Part shown: in pieces, positions 6,646-13,989 of the stretch
Numbering within the stretch: the stretch's first letter is position 1
Layout of the letters: each line of letters starts with the position of its first letter
Source of the DNA: DATKIY01 sp035543875
GTDB taxonomy: Bacteria > Actinomycetota > Actinomycetes > JAHEKZ01
Length of the DNA stretch: 16,522 nucleotides
Direction of reading: 5' to 3'
NCBI GenBank assembly: GCA_035543875.1
Contig: DATKIY010000137.1
Span: 1 to 16,522, forward strand
Program-made: the position numbers and the translations under genes
Notes under the pieces: model-generated
The model's database searches: none
Seen by the model: only the letters and a program-made list of their open reading frames with translations
What the model was told of the DNA's origin: nothing

Positions 6646-6651
6646 TAATGT
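6646..6651 (+). promoter_or_regulatory. -10 box for leaderless GNAT gene (plus strand)
   Basis: TAATGT is 6 nt before GTG 6658. No Shine-Dalgarno is present. The two divergent -10 boxes are 40 bp apart, and the space between holds two GTGACC copies (6618-6623 and 6625-6630) that could be a shared regulatory site. Confidence 0.55.
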
Positions 6652-6657
6652 CGGCCC

Positions 6658-7428
6658 GTGTCTGACGAACTCCAACTTGTCCGTGATGGAAAGCCTGTCC
6701 TTCGGTACATCCCGATTTCTGGCACTCCGTCCACCGCCCACGACGCAGTGGCAATGGGGGCAACCGACGTGGTGGTCCAGGCGGTGTTAGAGGACCTCGG
6801 CGGATGGTGGTTCGCGAGTGACGACGATGAGCTGACGAGCGCACTGCTCACTGCGGGATGTCGGGTCGTAAGACGCGGTCACCTGATGAACCGGTCGCTC
6901 GCTGAGTTTACGGCGGCACAAAACTCCGATCTGCCTGCGGCGGCGGAGGCGCTGCGAATACGCCCGCTGGATGTTCCAGCCAGCGCGTTGGTTGAGGTCT
7001 CCTTGGCCGCGTACCCGCCAGGGCACATCGACGCAGAAACGCAAGACCCGGTTCAAGTCGAAAAGGACGTTCACTCGCTGCTCAGTGGTGCTGTGATCGG
7101 GCCGTTGCTACCCGCGAGTCGAGTTGTCCTGGACCAAGACCGGATAGTCGCGGTAGCCATCATTAACCGAATGCTGGGCGAGTCGCCGAGTGGTGGCCCC
7201 TGGGTCAGCGAAATCTGCCGTGATCCGTCGCCCCGCTATGCCGGACTCGGGTCGTTGCTGCTGACGCACGTCATGGTGGCTCTGGCCGGCTCCGGTGAGA
7301 CGTCGCTGGGCTTAGCTGTCACGGAGGGCAACCCGGCACAGGCCGTTTACGAGCGAATGGGCTTCGCATTGGCTGGCAGCTTTCGCAAGGTGTCGGTCCC
7401 GGCGCGAAGCACCGAAGAGGCCAGATAA
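6658..7428 (+). CDS. GNAT family N-acetyltransferase, two-part protein
   Basis: 256-aa protein with a recognisable GNAT domain in its C-terminal half. Motif A is EICRDPSPRYAGLGSLLLTHVM (residues 186-207; acetyl-CoA loop RYAGLG) and motif B is VTEGNPAQAVYERMGF (221-236). The N-terminal part (residues 1-110) has some GNAT-like features (LLTAGCRVVRRGHLMNR) but no clear acetyl-CoA loop, so it may be a degenerate second GNAT domain. The start GTG 6658 fits the leaderless box TAATGT-N6. Substrate unknown. It is followed after 63 bp by the DUF3105 gene, which has its own Shine-Dalgarno. Confidence 0.88.
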   Translation: MSDELQLVRDGKPVLRYIPISGTPSTAHDAVAMGATDVVVQAVLEDLGGWWFASDDDELTSALLTAGCRVVRRGHLMNRSLAEFTAAQNSDLPAAAEALRIRPLDVPASALVEVSLAAYPPGHIDAETQDPVQVEKDVHSLLSGAVIGPLLPASRVVLDQDRIVAVAIINRMLGESPSGGPWVSEICRDPSPRYAGLGSLLLTHVMVALAGSGETSLGLAVTEGNPAQAVYERMGFALAGSFRKVSVPARSTEEAR

Positions 7429-7491
7429 ACTTCGGCCGTATCTGATCGCAGTTCAGCACACTTTGGATCAACCAGCCGTGGAGGCGTCAGC

Positions 7492-8136
7492 ATGGGTTCG
7501 AACGCGCAACGGCGCCGGGAAGCACGCGAGCGAGTGGCCGAGATGCGTCGGGAGGACGCGGCGAAGCAGCGCCGCCGCAACACCCTGTTCGGCATCGGCC
7601 TGGTCATGTTGGTCGTGGTTGCCGTTGGCGGTATCGCCTGGGCTGTCAAAGTCGGCACCGACCAAGCCGCAGAGCCGGCGGTGCAGTCCATCGACGGGGT
7701 CAAGACGTACAACTACACAGCGCAAGAGCACACGAACGATCCCGTTAACTATGCCGAGTCACCCCCGGTCGGCGGTCCGCACAACCCGTTGTGGCAGACC
7801 TGTGGCATCTACGACGCGCCGATTCCGAACGAGAACGCGGTCCACTCGATGGAGCACGGTGCGGTCTGGATTACTTACGACCCCAGCCTTTCTAAGGCGG
7901 AGGTCGCGCGACTGACCACTGGCCTCGACCCCAATTATCTGTTGGTCTCGCCGTACCCAGGGTTGGACGCTCCTGTCGTCGCCTCGGCGTGGAACACCCA
8001 GCTGAAGTTGAGCAGTGTCGATGACCCACGTCTGGCTGCCTTCATTACTAAGTACCGACAAGGTCCGCAGACCCCAGAACCGGGCGCGTCCTGCAGTAAC
8101 GGCAACAACACAACCATCCCCGAGTCCTCGAAGTAG
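7492..8136 (+). CDS. DUF3105 family membrane-anchored protein
   Basis: 214-aa protein with a charged cytoplasmic N-terminus (residues 1-30, many Arg/Lys/Glu), one membrane segment (about 31-52) and an exported domain. The domain bears the DUF3105 signature PPVGGPHNPLWQTCGIYDAPIPNENAVHSMEHGAVWITY (91-129), rich in His and with a Cys that could bind metal. The C-terminus is Asn/Ser-rich with a second Cys. Start ATG 7492 has a clear Shine-Dalgarno (GGAGG, 8 nt upstream). The function is unknown. DUF3105 genes are often next to DUF305 genes in actinobacteria; here the DUF305 gene is 3.7 kb further on, after two metabolic genes. Confidence 0.92.
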   Translation: MGSNAQRRREARERVAEMRREDAAKQRRRNTLFGIGLVMLVVVAVGGIAWAVKVGTDQAAEPAVQSIDGVKTYNYTAQEHTNDPVNYAESPPVGGPHNPLWQTCGIYDAPIPNENAVHSMEHGAVWITYDPSLSKAEVARLTTGLDPNYLLVSPYPGLDAPVVASAWNTQLKLSSVDDPRLAAFITKYRQGPQTPEPGASCSNGNNTTIPESSK

Positions 8137-8196
8137 CTACCGGTGAAATGGAACGCCGTGATCCAATCGGGGGGATGGGCAGCGGAGTGAGTCGTC

Positions 8197-8220
8197 GACA
8201 TGGCAGGCTCCCGCCATGTC
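8197..8220. promoter_or_regulatory. Inverted repeat over the start of the flavoprotein gene
   Basis: GACATGGC (8197-8204) and GCCATGTC (8213-8220) form a perfect 8-bp inverted repeat with an 8-nt centre. The ATG start of the next gene (8216-8218) is inside the right arm. A CAGGCT hexamer (8204-8209, keeping A2 and T6 of a -10) stands 6 nt before this ATG, so the repeat could be an operator over a leaderless promoter, or a hairpin that hides the start codon if the mRNA begins upstream. Confidence 0.5.
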
Positions 8221-10732
8221 TTTAGATTCCGCAGACGTAAACCCAGCCGTTGCTCGCGCCCAAAGCGGCGAGTCCGGTTCCTCCGATCTTCCGACGCGTG
8301 CTCAGTACGTCGTGGTGGGAGGTGGCGTGGTTGGCACGTCCATTGCCTATCACCTGGCCAAGCTTGGTGCGAACGACGTTGTGCAGCTCGAACGTAAACA
8401 GCTGACGTCTGGAACCACCTGGCATGCCGCGGGCGAGGTCGTGTCCGGCGGCACCATGGACGAGAACACGGCGTGGATGGTGCGCTACTCGCGTGACCTT
8501 TACGACACGCTCGAACAGGAGACCGGTCTGTCGACCGGGTTCAAGCAATGCGGTTACCTCCAGCTCGCGAGCACAAAGCGACGCGAAGAGGGGTTCCGTC
8601 GAGAGACTGCGTTTTTGCGGGCCTACGGGTTGGAAAAACACATCTTGTCGCAGAAGGAGGTTGCCGACCTCGTTCCGATGATTAAGTCCGACGACATTCG
8701 CGCTGGGTTCTTCACCCCCGACGAAGGTCGCGCCAACCCCGTCGACGTCACGATGTCGTTGGCCAAGGGCGCGCGGATGCGCGGTGTAAAGATTTTCGAA
8801 GACACCGAAGTGACGGGATTTACCCAAGAAGCCGGAACTGTCACTGGTGTTGTTACCGAGCGGGGCACTATTGAGTGCGAGAAGGTCGTGATTGCGGCAG
8901 GACTTTGGGGTCGCGAACTTTCGGCCAAGGCGGGCGTCATGGTTCCCCTGCAGGCTGCTGAGCACTACTACCTGCTGACCGAGCCTATTGAAGGTGTTAC
9001 GTCACAGCTGCCGGTCATTGAAGACCCCGAAAGCTACGGATACTTCCGCGAAGAGGGTGGAGGACTGCTCGTTGGGATGTTCGAACCTGTTGGCGCTCCG
9101 TGGTCGCTGGACGGTACGCCGAAGGACTCCGCATTTGCGGTCCTGCCTCCCGACTGGGATCGAATGTCGCCTTTCCTCGAGGTCGCCATGCAAAGATTCC
9201 CGGCGCTCGAGGATGCGGGCATTCGAACGCTCTTCTGCGGTCCGGAGAGCTTTACCGACGACCTCGCTCCGATGCTTGGTGAGTCACCGGAGTTGAGGAA
9301 CTTCTACCTCGCGTGTGGGTTGAACTCCGTCGGGATTCTGCTGGGGGGTGGGCTTGGTCACGTGATGGCACAGTGGCTCATAGACGAGTCTCCGCCCATC
9401 GACCTCACGACAGTCTCGGTCGATCGCGCGCATGACTTCCAAGCGACGCGACAGTTCCGCAAGGAACGTACTGTCGAACGGTTGGGCTTCCTACTCAATG
9501 ACGCTGCATGGCCCAATGCGTCTCCGAAAACAGCGCGTGACATCCGGCAGTCACCTTTCCATGCCCATCATGTGGCCGACGGGGCGTACTTCGTACCCTC
9601 GTCGGGCTGGGAGTACCCCGAGTACTTCGCCGGCCCGGGCAAGAAGCCAACGGTCGAGTGGGGGTTCGAGCGAGGTGAAGCGTTCGATCGCACACGCGAT
9701 GAGCACCTCAACATGCGCGAGAACGTCGGCGCTATGGACCTGTCGGTCATGTCCAACTTCCTGGTTCAGGGTCCACACGCAGAGCAAGTGCTGAACCGAA
9801 TCTGCGCTAATGACGTTGCAGTCGCTGTTGGTCGCGTTGTCTACACCCAGTGGCTCAACGAGCGCGGCGGCATCATCGCCGACGTCACCGTGACCCGCTT
9901 GGCCGATGACGAATATCTGGTGATCTCGGCGGACAACGTCCATCGGCGACTGCCCGCATGGATCAAGCGGAATACCGCAAGCAATGAGTTCGTCGTCGTC
10001 ACCGACGTCACGAGCGGGTCGGCCATGCTTTCGGTGCAGGGTCCGAAGTCGCGTGAGCTGCTGCAGCGACTCAGTCCAGATGACTGGTCGAACGCGGCGT
10101 TCCCGTTCCTCACGGCGCAGCGAGTTGAACTCGGATACACGCCGTTGGTTGCCCTCCGTGTTACTTACGTCGGGGAACTGGGATGGGACCTGGTGATCCC
10201 GGCCGAGTTCGGCGCGAAGCTCTATGACCAAATCCGCGAGGCTGGCGCCGACCTGGGCTTTAAGCCGACCGGGCTGGGCGCGCTTTCGAGTATGCGCATG
10301 GAGAAGGCCTATCGCGACATGGGACATGACATCGACAGTGAGGACACACCGCTCGAGGCTGGGCTCGGTTTCGCTGTGGCTTGGGACAAGCCAGGCGGGT
10401 TCATCGGGCGTGACAGCCTGCTGAAGCAGCGCGATGGAGGCCCATTGGAGAGCCGCATGGTGAACTTCCTGCTCGATGACGCCTCGTACGACCTGGTCGG
10501 TGCAGAGCCCATTGTTTGGAACGGCGAGACCTGCGGGTACATGCGAGTCGGTGCGTTCGGCTACAGCCTGGGCGCTGCCACTGGCCTCGGAATGGTCGAA
10601 CGTGAGGGTGGTATCTCCGGCGAGATGATCTCTGCTGGCGGCTTTGAGATCGACGTTGCCGGCACTCGCGTCGCAGCTAAGGCGTCGCTGCGACCATTCT
10701 TCGACCCTGACCGATCTCGCACTCTCTCGTAG
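8216..10732 (+). CDS. Dimethylglycine/sarcosine dehydrogenase-like FAD oxidoreductase with GcvT domain
   Basis: 838-aa two-part enzyme. The N-terminal DAO-type FAD domain (about residues 29-385) begins with YVVVGGGVVGTSIAYHLAK (Rossmann GxGxxG) and has SGTTWHAAGE with His70, the residue that carries covalent FAD in dimethylglycine and sarcosine dehydrogenases. A linking FAO_M-like domain follows (CGPESFTDDLAPMLGE near 341, RERTVE-like RKERTVERLG, Trp-rich YFVPSSGWEYPEYF). The C-terminal half is GcvT-like (about 470-830): DLSVMSNFLVQGP, VISADNVHRR, YVGELGWDLVIP, SMRMEKAYRDMGHDIDSEDTPLEAGLGFAVAWDK. The family oxidatively demethylates N-methyl amines and captures formaldehyde on tetrahydrofolate. 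The exact substrate is not shown. Start ATG 8216 lacks a good Shine-Dalgarno and is enclosed by an inverted repeat. The PLP gene follows after 6 nt. Confidence 0.9.
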   Translation: MSLDSADVNPAVARAQSGESGSSDLPTRAQYVVVGGGVVGTSIAYHLAKLGANDVVQLERKQLTSGTTWHAAGEVVSGGTMDENTAWMVRYSRDLYDTLEQETGLSTGFKQCGYLQLASTKRREEGFRRETAFLRAYGLEKHILSQKEVADLVPMIKSDDIRAGFFTPDEGRANPVDVTMSLAKGARMRGVKIFEDTEVTGFTQEAGTVTGVVTERGTIECEKVVIAAGLWGRELSAKAGVMVPLQAAEHYYLLTEPIEGVTSQLPVIEDPESYGYFREEGGGLLVGMFEPVGAPWSLDGTPKDSAFAVLPPDWDRMSPFLEVAMQRFPALEDAGIRTLFCGPESFTDDLAPMLGESPELRNFYLACGLNSVGILLGGGLGHVMAQWLIDESPPIDLTTVSVDRAHDFQATRQFRKERTVERLGFLLNDAAWPNASPKTARDIRQSPFHAHHVADGAYFVPSSGWEYPEYFAGPGKKPTVEWGFERGEAFDRTRDEHLNMRENVGAMDLSVMSNFLVQGPHAEQVLNRICANDVAVAVGRVVYTQWLNERGGIIADVTVTRLADDEYLVISADNVHRRLPAWIKRNTASNEFVVVTDVTSGSAMLSVQGPKSRELLQRLSPDDWSNAAFPFLTAQRVELGYTPLVALRVTYVGELGWDLVIPAEFGAKLYDQIREAGADLGFKPTGLGALSSMRMEKAYRDMGHDIDSEDTPLEAGLGFAVAWDKPGGFIGRDSLLKQRDGGPLESRMVNFLLDDASYDLVGAEPIVWNGETCGYMRVGAFGYSLGAATGLGMVEREGGISGEMISAGGFEIDVAGTRVAAKASLRPFFDPDRSRTLS

Positions 10733-10738
10733 TACCTC

Positions 10739-11860
10739 GTGACCCAGCACCCGGAGACGCTCGCTGTCACAGCAGGCCGGGTGCTGGCAGCCGGCCAGCC
10801 CTTGAACCCGGCCATTGCGCCGAGTTCGACCTACCGGGCTGGTGGTGAGTGGACGTACGGCAGAGACGGAAACAGCGGGTGGCGGTCATTCGAAGAGGCG
10901 ATCGGTGCTCTCGAAAGCGGGACGGCAGTCGCGTTTTCCACTGGCATAGCAGCCGCTGCGGCGGTGCTTTCCACCGTGCCTGTTGGGGGGGTCGTCGTGG
11001 CGCCAAGCATTGCCTATCACGGCGTTGTCGGATTGATGCATCAGCTGCAGCAACGTGGTCAGGTGACGCTGCGGACCGTTGACTTCACTTCCGTAGACCA
11101 AGTGCGCGACGCAGCGAGCGGAGCGGCGATGGTCTGGGTCGAGTCGCCGACTAACCCCATGATTGACGTTGTCGACCTCCCCTTCGTCGTCAAGTGTGGT
11201 CGGGACGTTGGTGCTGCGATTGTCGTCGACAGCACGTTGGCTACACCGTTGTTACAGCAACCACTCAATCTGGACGTGGACTACGTGCTCCACTCGGCGA
11301 CGAAATACATCGGTGGTCACTCCGATCTCTTATTGGGACTGGTTGCTTGTTCGGATTCGGAATCGGTAGACGCTTTGCGCGCGTACCGACACGATGTGGG
11401 ATCGACGCCCGGAGCTCTAGAGGTGTTTCTGGCTCTGCGTGGGTTGCGAACACTGCCGGTCCGGTTGGCGCGTTCGCAGCAGACCGCGCAGGTGTTGAGC
11501 GAGCGGCTGGAGGCGCATCCGGCCGTTTCTTGGGTCAGCTATCCAGGTTTGGCCAGCCATCCGCACCATGACCTAGCTCGACGACAAATGTCGGGCTTTG
11601 GCGCCATGGTCGCCTTCGAGACGGTGGGAGATTGGACGCAAGCCGAGGCGTTCGCTGCCGGGCTCGAGCTCATCGTCCACGGCACTAGCCTGGGTGGCGT
11701 GGAGACATTGATTGAGCGAAGGGCTCGTTACGAGGGTGATGCGGCGCAGGGAGTGCCGCCGACCCTGCTGCGGATGAGCGTCGGACTTGAGCACGTTGAA
11801 GATCTGTGGTCCGACCTAGAGAGTGGTCTGTCGCGACTGCTGAGGGAGCAGCAGGGGTGA
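10739..11860 (+). CDS. Cys/Met-metabolism PLP-dependent enzyme (cystathionine gamma-synthase/lyase-like)
   Basis: 373-aa fold-type I PLP enzyme of the trans-sulfuration family (cystathionine gamma-synthase, gamma/beta-lyase, methionine gamma-lyase). Visible are APSSTY (28-32), TYGRDGNSGWRSFEEAIGALESG (39-61; the usual YxRxxNPT reads NSG here), AYHG (93-95 with the PLP-stacking Tyr), VESPTNP (134-140), the PLP-nitrogen Asp164 in VVDST, and the Schiff-base Lys189 in LHSATKYIGGHSD. The C-terminal substrate loop has HGTSLGGVETLIERR. The start GTG 10739 is 6 nt after the previous stop, so it is probably translated by coupling; no Shine-Dalgarno is present. An 11-bp inverted repeat begins 3 nt after the GTG. 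Its stop overlaps the DUF305 start (GTGA). The precise reaction cannot be set by sequence alone. Confidence 0.92.
   Translation: MTQHPETLAVTAGRVLAAGQPLNPAIAPSSTYRAGGEWTYGRDGNSGWRSFEEAIGALESGTAVAFSTGIAAAAAVLSTVPVGGVVVAPSIAYHGVVGLMHQLQQRGQVTLRTVDFTSVDQVRDAASGAAMVWVESPTNPMIDVVDLPFVVKCGRDVGAAIVVDSTLATPLLQQPLNLDVDYVLHSATKYIGGHSDLLLGLVACSDSESVDALRAYRHDVGSTPGALEVFLALRGLRTLPVRLARSQQTAQVLSERLEAHPAVSWVSYPGLASHPHHDLARRQMSGFGAMVAFETVGDWTQAEAFAAGLELIVHGTSLGGVETLIERRARYEGDAAQGVPPTLLRMSVGLEHVEDLWSDLESGLSRLLREQQG
10744..10787 (+). repeat. 11-bp inverted repeat at the 5' end of the PLP gene
   Basis: CCAGCACCCGG (10744-10754) is perfectly complementary to CCGGGTGCTGG (10777-10787) with a 22-nt loop. The left arm starts 3 nt after the GTG start codon of the PLP gene and 12 nt after the stop of the flavoprotein gene. 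In RNA this would form a GC-rich stem at the initiation site, so initiation probably depends on ribosomes arriving from the upstream gene. Confidence 0.55.
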
Positions 11861-12519
11861 CGGATAACGGCCTAATGACGTCAGACGATGAGCGCGTTGA
11901 GCAGGCGCCACCCAAGTCCAACAGCCTCGGTGCTCTCATTGTCGCTGTCTTGGCGGCACTCGTACTTGGCGCCGTGGCTGGGGTGATGCTGTTCGGTCCA
12001 GAAAGTAACCCCGGCGATACGTCCCCTGAAGCCGGGTTTGCTCGGGACATGTCGGTGCACCATGCGCAGGCGGTCGAGATGGCATTCACCATCTATGACA
12101 AGACCAAGGACCCGGAGATTAAGAGTCTCGCCTACGACATCATCACCACGCAGCGAACGCAGATCGGGATGTTCAGCGGCTGGCTGCAAGAGTGGGATCT
12201 TCCGCAGACAACCGTGCGTCCCCCCATGGAGTGGACAGAGCACGGGCACGGGCAGCCCATGACGTCGTACTCGGATATGCCGGGCATGGCGTCGGATGCG
12301 CAGCTGGCCGAGTTCGCGACTCTCCACGGCAAGGCGGCAGATGAGCGCTTCCTGCAGCTGATGATCGCGCATCACCGAGGCGGAGTCGAAATGGCAGAAG
12401 CCGTCATTCCGCTGACGGAGCGGCCAGAAGTTCTGACGCTCGCGCAGACGATCGTTGACGGGCAAACCGCAGAGATCGCCAACATGCAACAGATGCTGAC
12501 TGAGGTCAGCGGCAACTAG
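11857..12519 (+). CDS. DUF305 family protein, membrane-anchored
   Basis: 220-aa protein of the DUF305 (ferritin-like, His-rich) family. The N-terminus is short and charged, one membrane segment spans about residues 24-45, and the outside domain has the two family motifs: ARDMSVHHAQAVEMA (about 63-77) and MIAHHRGGVEMAE (about 167-179). Between them lies a His/Met-rich stretch (EHGHGQPMTSYSDMPGM), which suggests metal, perhaps copper, binding. The start GTG 11857 is chosen because it overlaps the PLP gene stop as GTGA and has GGAG 8 nt upstream; ATG 11875 is an alternative. It is the last gene of the flavoprotein-PLP-DUF305 unit. A 6-bp hairpin (GCTGAC-TGAG-GTCAGC, 12495-12510) lies just before the stop. 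Confidence 0.9.
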   Translation: MTDNGLMTSDDERVEQAPPKSNSLGALIVAVLAALVLGAVAGVMLFGPESNPGDTSPEAGFARDMSVHHAQAVEMAFTIYDKTKDPEIKSLAYDIITTQRTQIGMFSGWLQEWDLPQTTVRPPMEWTEHGHGQPMTSYSDMPGMASDAQLAEFATLHGKAADERFLQLMIAHHRGGVEMAEAVIPLTERPEVLTLAQTIVDGQTAEIANMQQMLTEVSGN

Positions 12520-12550
12520 GTGACGAGCCGATCGGACTAGTGACCGGTCA
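12495..12550. repeat. Hairpin and palindrome at convergent gene ends
   Basis: GCTGAC (12495-12500) and GTCAGC (12505-12510) make a 6-bp stem with a 4-nt loop near the end of the DUF305 gene. TGACCGGTCA (12541-12550) is a perfect 10-bp palindrome near the end of the convergent flavoenzyme gene. Neither has a T tract. They may help end transcription between the two genes, whose stops are only 17 nt apart. Confidence 0.3.
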
Positions 12551-13925
12551 GCAAGTGCATCGTTTTATCGAGGATTCGTGGGGTGCGACCGGTCCGCGCT
12601 TCCCGCACATCGATCGCCTCGGCCAGCTTGAACCCGGTGTTGATTCCGAGGAACCGCAATGGTTCAGGCTCGAACTTCCTTGACTGGTGCCCGACCCATG
12701 GCAGTCGAGTGAGGTCACTTGGCGTTTCGGTGATGAGATCCGCCAACGTTCGGCCGGCGAGGTTCGTGAGTGCGACGCCGTCTCCGCTGTAGCCGCCGGC
12801 GCTTGCCAGCCCTGTCGAGCGGTCGTAGTTAACGGACGCAAACCAGTCGCGCGGAATACCAAGGACTCCGCCCCAGCGGTGAGTGATGGCAGCATCGGTC
12901 ACGGACGGGAACAACCGGATAAGCGATCGACGAAGGTCGTCGTGCACATGACGCGGGTGTTCGAAGGACGGGTCAATCCGCGATCCGGCGTGGTACGGCG
13001 ATCCTCGACCGCCGAAAGCGATTCTTCCGTCAGCGGTTCGCTGTGCGTAGATGAGGAACCGACGGTCGTCGTTGAATGTCTCGCGCTTGCGCCAACCAAT
13101 CTCCTCCCACACGTGGTCGGGTAGCGGCTCAGTGGCAATCATCAGCGAGTAGATCGGGAGTATCGCTCGGCGATACTGGGGGAGGGTTGCTGTGTAGCCC
13201 TCCATTGCGCGAACCACCACTTTGGCTCGCACGTCCCCCTGATCGGTCCTCGCGCAACCGGGCTCGATGGCGGTGACCGTCGTCTGCTCGCACACGGTGA
13301 CGCCGAGTTTTTCCACCGCGTCCGCTAGCCCACGCGCAAGTCGAGCAGGGTGAATAGCTGCGCAGTGCGGCGTAAACACCGCACCGAAGATCGAGTCGGC
13401 GTTGATACGTTCTTGGGCTTGCTGTCGGTCCAGGAACGCGAGGTCGGTTTCTGTCTGCTCCCACTCCCGAGCCTGTGCGACATCTGCGCGGAGCCGTTCA
13501 AGTTGGACGGGTGAGGTGGCAACGCGCAGGTAACCGCCTTTGGCAAAATGCGCGTCAATACCCTCGGCGGCAGCAACCTTGCCAACCTCGTCCACGGTGT
13601 CATTGGCAGCTCGCTGCAGGGCGAGCGCAGCTTCACGAGAAGACTCGCGGGCGACCTGCTCCAAGCTCATCGGAAGCAGCCCGGACGCCCAGCCACCGTT
13701 GCGGCCGGAAGCTCCGAACCCGGCGAACTCCTTCTCGAGGACGACGATTGAGAGGGACGGATCCTTGCGCGCCAGGTAGTAAGCGGTCCACAAGCCAGTG
13801 AAGCCAGCTCCGACAATCGCAACGTCGTACTGGGCACTGGAATCCACGGGACTGCGAAGGTTCTCCAGATCACCGTCAGGGAGTGTGTCGTGCCATAGCG
13901 ACAGTGAACGTGCTGCTTGACTCAT
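12537..13925 (-). CDS. DAO-family FAD-dependent oxidoreductase (amine/amino acid oxidase)
   Basis: 462-aa flavoenzyme of the D-amino acid oxidase / glycine oxidase-like family, close in pattern to gamma-glutamylputrescine oxidase (PuuB/OrdL) types. It has an N-terminal arm with SLWHDTL, the FAD Rossmann motif YDVAIVGAGFTGLWTAYYLA (residues 33-52), VVLEKEFAGFGASGRNGGWASG (61-82), a mid-part FAKGGYLRVATSP, and a C-terminal FAD/substrate part ITHRWGGVLGIPRDWFAS...GGYSGDGVALTNLAGRTLADL. The start ATG 13925 has AGAGGA about 6 nt upstream. It is divergent from a TetR gene, with a palindromic operator-like site at 13969-13978, so repression by that regulator is likely. It is followed by no other gene on this strand in the window. 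The substrate is unknown; oxidation of an amine or modified amino acid is expected. Confidence 0.9.
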   Translation of the reverse strand: MSQAARSLSLWHDTLPDGDLENLRSPVDSSAQYDVAIVGAGFTGLWTAYYLARKDPSLSIVVLEKEFAGFGASGRNGGWASGLLPMSLEQVARESSREAALALQRAANDTVDEVGKVAAAEGIDAHFAKGGYLRVATSPVQLERLRADVAQAREWEQTETDLAFLDRQQAQERINADSIFGAVFTPHCAAIHPARLARGLADAVEKLGVTVCEQTTVTAIEPGCARTDQGDVRAKVVVRAMEGYTATLPQYRRAILPIYSLMIATEPLPDHVWEEIGWRKRETFNDDRRFLIYAQRTADGRIAFGGRGSPYHAGSRIDPSFEHPRHVHDDLRRSLIRLFPSVTDAAITHRWGGVLGIPRDWFASVNYDRSTGLASAGGYSGDGVALTNLAGRTLADLITETPSDLTRLPWVGHQSRKFEPEPLRFLGINTGFKLAEAIDVREARTGRTPRILDKTMHLLTGH

Positions 13926-13968
13926 GGCGAATCCTCTGGCTCGAGCTTCAGATCAGACTTTCCGTATG

Positions 13969-13984
13969 ACCGTACGGTATAGTA
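13969..13984. promoter_or_regulatory. TetR operator palindrome over two opposed -10 boxes
   Basis: ACCGTACGGT (13969-13978) is a perfect 10-bp palindrome. Next to it, TATAGT (13978-13983, +) is a -10 box 6 nt before GTG 13990 of the TetR gene. On the - strand TACTAT (13984 to 13979) is a -10 candidate for the flavoenzyme gene. A further CCGTA copy lies at 13962-13966. A repressor on the palindrome would cover both promoters. Confidence 0.65.
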
Positions 13985-13989
13985 GCGGG

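Noticed and set aside
8222..8965. 247-aa open frame on the - strand
   Set aside because: Shadow of the flavoprotein's FAD domain; no motif and no promoter or ribosome site.
9551..10750. 399-aa open frame on the - strand opposite the flavoprotein gene
   Set aside because: It is antisense to an 838-aa gene with clear family motifs, has no recognisable domain or start signal, and long antisense frames are common in high-GC DNA.
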